From Chitinophagaceae bacterium (GTDB taxonomy: Bacteria > Bacteroidota > Bacteroidia > Chitinophagales > Chitinophagaceae): 5,476 bases of DNA. A program made the translations under genes and the position numbers. Position 1 is the stretch's first letter. Each line of letters starts with the position of its first letter. The notes under the pieces were generated by a model. That model saw only the letters and a list, made by a program, of their open reading frames with translations, did not search any database and was not told the DNA's origin. This document shows, piece after piece, positions 1-5,472 of the stretch. The stretch covers positions 1 to 5,476 of the forward strand of contig JAOQAL010000762.1 of NCBI GenBank assembly GCA_025963615.1, given 5' to 3'.

Positions 1-62
1 GGGCCGTCGGCGTTCGTACACATCATACCAATGGTGAGCTTCTAACTAAACCACCATGCCAT
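1..62 (+). repeat. left arm of long inverted repeat
   Basis: This segment starts GGGCCGTCGGCGTTCG and matches the reverse complement of 5335-5396 with mismatches only at positions 10, 30, 36, 37, 52 and 58. It contains an internal hairpin: ATGGTG at 31-36 pairs with CACCAT at 52-57 around a 15-base loop. The window opens on its first base, as happens when a contig stops at a repeated sequence. I do not recognise the repeat as the end of a named insertion sequence. Confidence 0.85.
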
Positions 63-88
63 CGTAGAGACCACAACTCGGCTAAGCT

Positions 89-110
89 CCTTAACTTAAT
101 GACATTGGCC
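89..110 (+). repeat. left inner arm of inverted repeat
   Basis: Twenty-two bases, beginning CCTTAAC and ending GACATTGGCC, match the reverse complement of 5183-5204 with a single difference at position 97 (T here, G there). The arm is separated from the outer arm by 26 bases (63-88) that have no counterpart on the right side. Both inner arms end in GGCC on the side facing the genes. Confidence 0.8.
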
Positions 111-125
111 CCGGGGCTGTCAGTT
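93..125 (-). terminator. GC-rich hairpin downstream of gene A (possible terminator)
   Basis: The ten-base perfect palindrome GCCCCGGGGC (108-117) is flanked by TGACA (100-104) and TGTCA (118-122), with AAC (93-95) and GTT (123-125) further out. On the minus strand this folds into a bulged stem about 75 bases after the stop codon of gene A. There is no clean T run after it, so a classical intrinsic terminator is not shown. It could instead be part of the repeat or a protein-binding dyad. Confidence 0.25.
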
Positions 126-126
126 G

Positions 127-204
127 ATAACGTGAAAAGGGATTTTTGGAGATGACGGTATGGGAATCATAAGGCATTGGCACTTGAATAGCGAATCACG
201 TTAT
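127..204. repeat. 9-bp inverted repeat overlapping the stop of gene A
   Basis: ATAACGTGA at 127-135 is the exact reverse complement of TCACGTTAT at 196-204, and the second arm covers the stop codon of gene A (201-203). The 60 bases between the arms show no strong fold of their own. On the plus strand the second arm runs into a short T tract (204-209), which looks like a terminator tail for leftward-origin transcripts, but the loop is very long. It may be chance. Confidence 0.3.
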
Positions 205-2627
205 TTTTTCAGTATCCATATTTCTGAAACCTGCGCCCCTTGTTCTCCTTCAGGACATACAAAAGTGAAAGTAACCGTGCCGCTTGCCAATGCCGGTTGG
301 GGTATATCAAAACTATAAATTGGCTGATCTCCTGTTTGAAAAAAATCATGCACCAGCCATCCATTGGCTGTCAATTTAATGCGGGAACGGAATCGACCCG
401 TATAAGCTATCCGGATACGGTACAGGCTGTTTGGATCAAGATGATGATATTGAATCTGCAATGGCTGTTCATACAAGGTACCTGTTTGGGTCATCCAGGC
501 TTTCGGTACGATTTGTCCACCAAAACCTTTTGGTAAAATTTCATGTACCCATTCATCCTCTTTTGTTCCTACCCCGAAATTTACCATGGGCGATTGCAGG
601 CCACCAGGATCGTCTTGCCAGCCAATGCCTGGCAAGACATATTGTTGAGCTGAGGGTGTGCCGAAGTTTGTATAGATACCCCCTTTACCCGGGTCCGTGC
701 GGTGCAACAATAAATCTATTTGCTCCAACCTCTCTTTTTCATTTTTCAAACTCGCTATTTGTTTCAGTTGATCTGTAATCCAGGGTGCATCATTCAACGG
801 CACATCTATATTATCAATAAAATTTCCCCGGCCTTCCGCGGCTCCATGTCTCTTAATGGTCAATTGCGCCCCGGTGCTCTTAAATAAAGAATCTGCCAGG
901 TCGGAGCATTTTTTTTTGTAATAAAAAAATTGTGCTGGATGGTCCGCTTTCTTTAAAATACTGACTGCTTTATTAATGGCGGGCAGGGATCCGGTTTGAC
1001 TTGCTTGTGCTAATACCCCATAGGCGTCTTCTTCCAGCGATGTTTCCCGGATCAATCTTTTTTGTATGAAAGCATCATAGTAAGCCCTTAACAAACACAT
1101 CTGGAAACGAAAGTTCTGACGGGTTTTAATGGAAGCATTTTTTTCAAGAAGCTGAAACCATTCAAGTGTTTTAGGCACTTGTACATTAGTTAATAATGGA
1201 CCGCGCAGGTTTTCTTCCAGTGAAAAAATGCCTTCTGTAAATGTTTGCGCGTATTCCGGGCCAAGAAAAAACCGTGAATAATCCTGCAGGGTTTCCCTGG
1301 CTGTTGTCTGCGGATTCCAATCCTGGTCACTCCAAATAAATTTATTGATATCGTCATTCGTTCCTTCAGAAAAGCTAATGCTGCCGGCGCCATATTGTGC
1401 AAACGCATTATGAATATGCTTTTCATCCGCCGGTCTTGGGTTGATGCATTCACGCCCTAACGTCATAGCATAGGCCAGGTCCCAATCTGGTACCGGGTAT
1501 TGCGAACTTAAACTATGGGTGATATCAGGATAGATCCTGATGGGGATTGATGGATCAACGAGTTTACGGATAGAATCAATGGGTGTTTTAATCCAGGGAC
1601 CGAAGACAACGCCACCAAACCAGGAATACTTGCGATTGACGTATGAATAAAAGGCATCCATCCACTTCTGCGTTGGGCGGAATACCTGGGGCGATACCCA
1701 GATTTTTGCGTTAGGATGATATTTATGTAAAACAGTCGCTTCTTTTTCCAACCAGGCAAACAAGGCAGCCGGCTCCAGTTCACCGGGGTCACCACCGGGA
1801 ACAAATACGGCATCCAGTGTTTCAACTGCAGCAAAAACGGTTTCCCGTTCTTTTAATTCTTCCTGCAAAGTTTTTCTATCCGAATAATCTGCTCCCATAT
1901 CAGGATACCACATCCAAACATCCAGTCCATACGATTTACAAATACGGGATTGTTCAGCGATCATTTTTAGCGGTGCAAGTTTCATGTGCCGGCTCGTTGG
2001 CTCATCATCAGTTCGCGGCGGAACAATTTCAATGCTGTTGGCACCAAACAAAGCCAATTCGCGTATATATTGATCAAACTGCGCCACACTAAATGCATCA
2101 TAGGAATTTGTTTTGGGCCTGTAACCAAGTTGATGACCCCGTATGGGATACAGCGGTGTAGTAGATACAGACAGGGATGCAGGCATCAAAATTTTTCCCG
2201 GTCGCATTTCTATTTTACGAAGCAAGCGGCCAACACCATATAATATACTTCTTGCATCCTGCCCGGTAATTACAACGGTATTCATTTCTGTATCCACCCA
2301 TAATTTAAATCCGTCTTTACCGGTTGGTGCCATCTGTTGCAATTTATTTTTTAATGATTCCGGAAGAGCGGGAAGATCCTTCTCCAGTAGTATCATAATC
2401 CGGGATGGAAGACCGGTATTGATATTGTAATGTACAGCCGGGGTTATACCGGTCCTTTTATAAATCTCTTCTTTTAAAACGGTGATAGGTTTTTCTAATA
2501 TACTTTTCTCCGGAGCTGAAGTGACAATGGAAACGTTGGAAAAATCAACAGCTTGTGCAAACAGATTCAGGGACGTTATAGATGCTATCAACACGGAAAT
2601 CAGCAAACGCTTTTTGTTTTTATCCAT
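201..2627 (-). CDS. secreted glycoside hydrolase-like protein, TIM-barrel core (gene A)
   Basis: Intact 808-residue protein. Residues 1-26 are a Sec signal peptide: a Lys/Arg-rich start, a hydrophobic run, then FAQA followed by VDF as the likely cleavage site. Residues about 27-140 form an N-terminal alpha/beta domain ending in DARSILYGVGRLLR, a pattern typical of the domain that precedes GH20, GH67 and GH84 catalytic barrels. The presumed barrel runs from about 160 to 435: RGHQLGYR (163-170), NSIEIVPP, DVWMWYPD, VFVPGGDPGE (274-283), IWVSPQVF, GVVFGPW, IYPDITHS (365-372) and SEGTNDDINK (420-429). D280 and E283 sit at the end of presumed strand 4, where clan GH-K-type enzymes hold their catalytic acids, so they are my candidates. 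A helical region (about 440-640) and a beta-rich C-terminal domain (about 720-808) follow. Substrate is unknown. It is the paralogue of the divergent gene at 2763-5145. The start at 2625-2627 is chosen because it places the signal peptide at the N-terminus; there is no clear Shine-Dalgarno, as is usual in Bacteroidota. Confidence 0.85.
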   Translation of the reverse strand: MDKNKKRLLISVLIASITSLNLFAQAVDFSNVSIVTSAPEKSILEKPITVLKEEIYKRTGITPAVHYNINTGLPSRIMILLEKDLPALPESLKNKLQQMAPTGKDGFKLWVDTEMNTVVITGQDARSILYGVGRLLRKIEMRPGKILMPASLSVSTTPLYPIRGHQLGYRPKTNSYDAFSVAQFDQYIRELALFGANSIEIVPPRTDDEPTSRHMKLAPLKMIAEQSRICKSYGLDVWMWYPDMGADYSDRKTLQEELKERETVFAAVETLDAVFVPGGDPGELEPAALFAWLEKEATVLHKYHPNAKIWVSPQVFRPTQKWMDAFYSYVNRKYSWFGGVVFGPWIKTPIDSIRKLVDPSIPIRIYPDITHSLSSQYPVPDWDLAYAMTLGRECINPRPADEKHIHNAFAQYGAGSISFSEGTNDDINKFIWSDQDWNPQTTARETLQDYSRFFLGPEYAQTFTEGIFSLEENLRGPLLTNVQVPKTLEWFQLLEKNASIKTRQNFRFQMCLLRAYYDAFIQKRLIRETSLEEDAYGVLAQASQTGSLPAINKAVSILKKADHPAQFFYYKKKCSDLADSLFKSTGAQLTIKRHGAAEGRGNFIDNIDVPLNDAPWITDQLKQIASLKNEKERLEQIDLLLHRTDPGKGGIYTNFGTPSAQQYVLPGIGWQDDPGGLQSPMVNFGVGTKEDEWVHEILPKGFGGQIVPKAWMTQTGTLYEQPLQIQYHHLDPNSLYRIRIAYTGRFRSRIKLTANGWLVHDFFQTGDQPIYSFDIPQPALASGTVTFTFVCPEGEQGAQVSEIWILKK
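909..917 (-). other. A9 homopolymer inside gene A
   Basis: On the coding strand nine consecutive A's encode Lys571-Lys573 followed by Cys574 in the helical region. The frame is intact here. The tract is nearly the same length as the A10 run that breaks gene B, so both paralogues carry a slippage-prone site, though at different, non-homologous positions. Confidence 0.8.
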
Positions 2628-2762
2628 ATTTTATCTTTTGTAAATAACCTGGCTTAGGTAAGCAGGAAGACCAGCTAGGTACCTGTCATTGGTTCAATCA
2701 TTTTTTTCTATATTACGCGGCATAGCAAATTCATCACCATTCTTTTTTAAAATTAGGATACT
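2628..2762. promoter_or_regulatory. shared divergent promoter region
   Basis: These 135 bases separate the two start codons, so promoters of both genes must lie here or in the coding ends. It is AT-rich towards gene B. On the minus strand TGAATTTG (complement of 2725-2732) fits seven of eight positions of the Bacteroidota -7 box TAnnTTTG, but no good -33 TTG partner is evident. On the plus strand TTG (2689-2691) followed after 17 bases by TATATTAC (2709-2716) is a weaker candidate. AGGA at 2755-2758 is a possible weak ribosome-binding site four bases before the start of gene B. Exact transcription starts cannot be set from sequence alone. Confidence 0.55.
2648..2684. promoter_or_regulatory. 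candidate operator: dyad plus 21-bp-spaced TAGGTA repeats
   Basis: A near-perfect dyad (CCT, GCTTA / TAAGC, AGG; 2648-2666, one unpaired G) is followed by the eight-base palindrome AGGTACCT (2677-2684). The hexamer TAGGTA occurs in both, at 2655-2660 and 2676-2681, exactly 21 bases or two helical turns apart. That spacing suits a regulator binding one face of the DNA between the two divergent genes. No regulator gene is in the window, so the binding partner is unknown. Confidence 0.35.
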
Positions 2763-3080
2763 ATGGGAAAAGGATTTAAAATTTTATTGACAGGCCCGAT
2801 GATTGTTTTATTATCGGCTATTGTTTCCAATATAACGGCGCAATCCATAACCCTGCAACAGGTATCCATATTCCAGGATAAAACCTCTTTAGCCAATGGA
2901 GAAACTGCCGCTGCGGAAATGCTTAGCAGTGAGGTAGAAAAAAGAACCGGCTTAAGGTGGCCGGTATCTGCTACATGGCCTGCTACGGGCGATGTTATCC
3001 TGCTTAAACGGGCTTCAACAAAAATAAAATTGCCCTTTTCATTGCCAGTTTCACCGCTACTGGCAGCAAAAAAAAAATGA
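2763..3080 (+). CDS. N-terminal piece of gene B: signal peptide and start of N-terminal domain
   Basis: 105 residues as read. Residues 1-27 form a Sec signal peptide: MGKGFK, then a long hydrophobic stretch, with cleavage probably after NITA before QSITLQQ. The remainder corresponds to about residues 27-100 of gene A: for example SSEVEKRTGLRWPV against KEEIYKRTGITPAV. The piece ends in KKK and TGA directly after the A10 run. Alone it would be a secreted stub without a catalytic core, so it has no likely function by itself. The ATG at 2763 is the best start because it precedes the signal peptide and has AGGA just upstream. Confidence 0.6.
   Translation: MGKGFKILLTGPMIVLLSAIVSNITAQSITLQQVSIFQDKTSLANGETAAAEMLSSEVEKRTGLRWPVSATWPATGDVILLKRASTKIKLPFSLPVSPLLAAKKK
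3068..3077 (+). other. A10 homopolymer at the frameshift of gene B
   Basis: Ten consecutive A's are followed directly by TGA. With ten A's the frame closes as Lys-Lys-Lys-stop; with nine it reads Lys-Lys-Asn-Glu-Ser and joins the long downstream frame. Runs of nine or more A's are known sites for polymerase slippage and for sequencing length errors. Confidence 0.9.
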
Positions 3081-3153
3081 ATCCTTCCGCATCGTCAACA
3101 CGATTTATCAAAATCAGAAAATTATTGTAATAGAAGGCGCCGATGAACGGGGA

Positions 3154-5145
3154 GTGCTATTTGGCACTGGGCAGTTACTCAGGATGATGCAATACCAGGA
3201 TCAGGAAGTTCACTTTAAGCAGTTACCGTCCTTGGCCAGTAGTCCGGATAAATCAATCCGTGGGCATCAATTAGGCTACCGCAACACGGCTAACTCTTAT
3301 GATGGATGGACCCGGCTGCAGTTTGAACAGTATATCCGCGATCTTGTCGTATTCGGAACCAACAGTATTGAATCAATTCCCATTTTTGATGAAACGATGA
3401 GCCCGCATTTCAAGGTGCCGCCAATGGAAATGAATGCCTATATCAGTACGGTTTGTCAAAAATACTCCCTGGATTACTGGATGTGGATTCCCGCGCAATT
3501 TGATTTAAGAGATACAGCCCGACGGAACAAGTATCTCGCCACCTTTGAAAAAATCTGCAAACAATCTGTCCGCATCAATGGAGTATTTTTCCCTGGAGGA
3601 GATCCGGGTGATAATCCGCCTGAGTTGGTGATCCCCCTGTTGCAGGATATCGCCGGGATCCTGAAAAAATATCATCCGTTGGCCAGTACCTGGATTTCAT
3701 TGCAGGGTTTTACGGCTGCACAAAGCCGTTATGTATATAAATATATACAGGAGAAAATGCCCAACTGGCTCGGTGGATTGATTACCGGACCCAGCAGCCC
3801 GACGGTGGAAGAAACAAGGGCCGCATTACCGGTAAAATACAAGCTTCGTCATTATCCTGACCTCACCCACAATGTGCGTTGCGAATTTGAAATACCCTGG
3901 TGGGATCCTGCTTTCAGTTTAACATTAGGAAGGGAAGCAGTAAACCCAAGGCCTGCTCATTACGCAGCTATATATCGTGCAATTGATCCTTATATTGACG
4001 GTTTTATATCATATTCTGATGGAGTACATGATGATGTAAATAAAATTATCTGGACCGCCTTATCCTGGAACCGGAATGCTGATGAACGGGATATTCTCAA
4101 AGAATATTCTAATTACTTTTTTGGAAGCGCTGTATCGGAAGAGGCTGCCGATGGCATCCTGGCCCTGGAAAAAAACTGGCAGGGACCTATCGTTTCCAAC
4201 GGAAGTATTACTTCCACCTTAGTGGCATGGAAAGGGCTGGAAAAGGCGAATCCATTACTGGATACCAACTGGCGCTGGCAAATGAATCTGTTGCGGGCTT
4301 ATTATGATGCGTATACCCGGGGCCGTTTTATATACGAAACGCAATTGGAGCAGGCCGTCAATGAAGAATTGTTGCAGGCGGGTTCTATCGGTGCTGACAT
4401 CGTAATGAAAGAAGCCGGTTCCATTCTTGCTAAAGCCGGAACAGAACCTGTTATGGCGGATATACATAACCGCATTATAGAGTTATGCGAAGCGCTTTAT
4501 AAATCCATTTGTTTACAAACCAGTGTTACAAAATATAAAGCTTCCGGATTGGAAAGAGGCGCGGTGCTGGATTTTTTAGACAGGCCGTTAAATAACCGTT
4601 GGTGGCTGGAAGATGAATTTAAAAAAATAAGGACCCTGCCAGAAAAAGATAAAATAAATGCTTTATTGGGAATTGCGAATTGGGAAAAAGTAAGCCCCGG
4701 CAGTTATTATGATGAGGTAGGGAATGTTGGCAAGTCTGTTCATGAAATGAAAGGGGAGGATTGGAGAATGGACCCCATGTTGCGCAAAAGTCTTAACCCT
4801 GGCTATGATTTTTCAGATAATGGACTTAGCCGCAAAAGGCTTTCGTGGTTAACCAATATGCGCTGGCCCATCGCCATGGAATATACCAACATTGATACTA
4901 CCGCTTCCTATGTCGTAAAGATAAACGGCGTTGGCGAATCTCTTTTAAAGATCAATGGACAACGCGTAGCGCCCAGTCACTATGGTAGGGAAGTGGGTGA
5001 TATTAAAGAGTTTCCTGTTCCGCAGGCGCTGGTGCAACAGGGCAAACTGGTATTAACCTGGGATGATATCAATGAAGATTTTCTGAATTGGCGAAAACAG
5101 TCGAGGGTTAATGAAGTGTGGTTGATAAAAACGGTGCAGCCGTAA
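3154..5145 (+). CDS. main piece of gene B: catalytic barrel and C-terminal domain
   Basis: 663 residues if read from the GTG at 3154, but the frame is open upstream to the A10 run, and this GTG falls inside the conserved ERGVLFGTGQLLR motif, so it is not a real start. In full-length numbering the core contains RGHQLGYR (166-173), FFPGGDPGD (275-283), HYPDLTH, LGREAVNPRP and SDGVHDDVNK (419-427). D280 is conserved with gene A; the partner acid E283 of gene A is Asp283 here. The helical region and the beta-rich C-terminal part (about 705-793, ending VNEVWLIKTVQP against VSEIWILKK in gene A) are complete. Expressed alone from this point the product would lack a signal peptide and stay in the cytoplasm. 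The substrate is presumably a glycan related to that of gene A. Confidence 0.7.
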   Translation: MLFGTGQLLRMMQYQDQEVHFKQLPSLASSPDKSIRGHQLGYRNTANSYDGWTRLQFEQYIRDLVVFGTNSIESIPIFDETMSPHFKVPPMEMNAYISTVCQKYSLDYWMWIPAQFDLRDTARRNKYLATFEKICKQSVRINGVFFPGGDPGDNPPELVIPLLQDIAGILKKYHPLASTWISLQGFTAAQSRYVYKYIQEKMPNWLGGLITGPSSPTVEETRAALPVKYKLRHYPDLTHNVRCEFEIPWWDPAFSLTLGREAVNPRPAHYAAIYRAIDPYIDGFISYSDGVHDDVNKIIWTALSWNRNADERDILKEYSNYFFGSAVSEEAADGILALEKNWQGPIVSNGSITSTLVAWKGLEKANPLLDTNWRWQMNLLRAYYDAYTRGRFIYETQLEQAVNEELLQAGSIGADIVMKEAGSILAKAGTEPVMADIHNRIIELCEALYKSICLQTSVTKYKASGLERGAVLDFLDRPLNNRWWLEDEFKKIRTLPEKDKINALLGIANWEKVSPGSYYDEVGNVGKSVHEMKGEDWRMDPMLRKSLNPGYDFSDNGLSRKRLSWLTNMRWPIAMEYTNIDTTASYVVKINGVGESLLKINGQRVAPSHYGREVGDIKEFPVPQALVQQGKLVLTWDDINEDFLNWRKQSRVNEVWLIKTVQP

Positions 5146-5182
5146 TCGTTATATCTTATCAATAAGAAAAGCTGGTCCCTAA

Positions 5183-5204
5183 GGCCAATGTCATTACGTT
5201 AAGG
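5183..5204 (-). repeat. right inner arm of inverted repeat
   Basis: The segment GGCCAATGTCATTACGTTAAGG, given here by its ends GGCCAATG and GTTAAGG, is the inverted partner of 89-110 with one mismatch. It begins 38 bases after the stop of gene B. The left partner begins 91 bases after the stop of gene A, so both lie in the 3' flanks of their genes in matching orientation. Confidence 0.8.
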
Positions 5205-5270
5205 AAATACACAAAATATCACCCTTTTAGTTTTATGAGATACCCTCCTTATTATTAATATACTAATATC

Positions 5271-5286
5271 AGCCTTTCAGGCTTTT
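5271..5286 (+). terminator. weak intrinsic terminator after gene B
   Basis: AGCCT (5271-5275) and AGGCT (5279-5283) form a five-pair stem with a TTC loop, followed by TTT. It is the only stem-plus-T structure in correct orientation in the spacer, 126 bases downstream of the stop codon. The stem is short, so activity is uncertain. Confidence 0.35.
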
Positions 5287-5309
5287 AAACCCCAGGAGAT
5301 ATCAACTTT

Positions 5310-5351
5310 ATGTCAACGAAACATCAGTTCGAATATGGTATGGTCGTTTAG
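5310..5351 (+). other. possible 13-codon open frame running into the right repeat arm
   Basis: AGGAG at 5294-5298 lies 11 bases before ATG at 5310, which opens MSTKHQFEYGMVV and stops at TAG 5349-5351. The last codons overlap the repeat arm. On the left copy, read on the minus strand, the corresponding bases spell YDGMVV and the same TAG, and the two differences within GMVV are third-position, silent changes. The frame is too short to prove coding; the left copy has an in-frame stop shortly upstream and no start like this one. Confidence 0.2.
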
Positions 5352-5396
5352 TTAGAAGCGTACCATCGGTATGATGTGTACGAACGTCGACGGCCC
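5335..5396 (-). repeat. right arm of long inverted repeat
   Basis: This is the inverted partner of 1-62, ending CGTCGACGGCCC at its outer edge. Its internal hairpin (ATGGT 5340-5344 with ACCAT 5362-5366) is preserved, with changes next to the stem relative to the left copy. Sequence outside it, from 5397 on, changes abruptly to REP-like hairpin units. Confidence 0.85.
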
Positions 5397-5397
5397 A

Positions 5398-5420
5398 CAC
5401 AAAACGTTCCTCTGGAACGT
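5398..5420 (+). repeat. REP-like hairpin unit 1
   Basis: CACAAA leads into a perfect seven-pair stem, ACGTTCC / GGAACGT (5404-5410 and 5414-5420), with a TCT loop. It is followed by a C-rich stretch and a run of seven T's (5429-5435). The layout matches that of the unit 52 bases further on. Short hairpins of this type are common between genes in Bacteroidota, where they are attributed to REP sequences mobilised by TnpA-REP (RAYT) transposases; that assignment is by resemblance only. Confidence 0.6.
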
Positions 5421-5449
5421 CAACCCCCTTTTTTTAATATAGGTCTACC

Positions 5450-5472
5450 CACAAAATGCCCCGCTGGGGCAT
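5450..5472 (+). repeat. REP-like hairpin unit 2
   Basis: CACAAA again leads into a perfect seven-pair stem, ATGCCCC / GGGGCAT (5456-5462 and 5466-5472), with a GCT loop. Compared with unit 1 three base pairs of the stem differ and all three changes are compensated on the other side. The window ends four bases later, consistent with a contig stopping in repeated sequence. Confidence 0.6.

Larger units (their letters stand above)
2763..5145 (+). pseudogene. secreted glycoside hydrolase-like paralogue, one frameshift at an A10 run (gene B)
   Basis: This is one gene read in two frames. Up to about 3074 the frame starting at 2763 aligns with the N-terminus of gene A; after the A10 run (3068-3077) it hits TGA at 3078-3080, while the +1 frame continues as NESFRIVNTIYQ...EGADERGVLFGTGQLLR, matching gene A's DGFKLWVDTEMN...TGQDARSILYGVGRLLR with no gap. 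Removing one A gives a continuous protein of about 793 residues, close to the 808 of gene A. The rest, almost 2 kb, is free of stops and keeps every conserved motif, which argues against an old decayed gene. A sequencing or assembly error in the homopolymer, transcriptional slippage, or phase variation are the realistic explanations; sequence alone cannot separate them. If the break is not real, this should be annotated as an ordinary CDS. Confidence 0.75.
1..5396. mobile_element. candidate non-autonomous element bounded by inverted repeats, carrying two hydrolase paralogues
   Basis: The outer arms 1-62 and 5335-5396 are inverted copies of each other (56 of 62 positions identical), and inner arms 89-110 and 5183-5204 repeat the arrangement (21 of 22). 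Together they bracket both genes. No transposase, integrase or resolvase reading frame lies between them, so if this is a mobile unit it would have to be moved in trans. The spacing between outer and inner arm differs: 26 bases on the left and 130 on the right. The alternative is two separate insertions of a dispersed repeat or IS remnant, since each copy lies 3' of a gene in the same relative orientation. No target-site duplication can be judged because the window begins exactly at the first base of the left arm. The mobile reading is an inference; the inverted repeat itself is directly visible. Confidence 0.35.

Noticed and set aside
1..62. Integron attC sites or a group II intron 3' end
   Set aside because: TTCTAAC/GTTAGAA resembles an attC core but does not fit its purine/pyrimidine pattern, and the arms are inverted and not in cassette order. 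No domain V-like hairpin with a GNRA loop or maturase gene is present.
240..778. Open frames on the plus strand at 240-536 and 431-778
   Set aside because: They lie antisense inside gene A, have no recognisable domains or start signals, and gene A is strongly supported by homology with gene B.
1817..2430. Overlapping plus-strand open frames at 1817-2092, 1986-2243 and 2143-2430
   Set aside because: These are antisense shadows of the conserved barrel of gene A, with odd composition (Cys, His and Ser rich).
3154..5145. A separate gene starting at GTG 3154
   Set aside because: The GTG lies within a conserved motif shared with gene A, and the same frame is open and homologous back to the A10 run, so it is the continuation of the gene starting at 2763.
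4255..5162. Minus-strand open frames at 4255-4467 and 4980-5162
   Set aside because: They are antisense to gene B and show no protein-like features.
1..5396. A recent inverted duplication of gene plus flank explaining both paralogues and arms
   Set aside because: The arms are about 90 percent identical while the encoded proteins have diverged widely outside their motifs, so genes and arms cannot share one recent duplication.
5398..5472. CRISPR array
   Set aside because: Only two units are seen, the hairpin stems differ in sequence, and there are no cas genes; compensated hairpin changes fit REP-like elements better.
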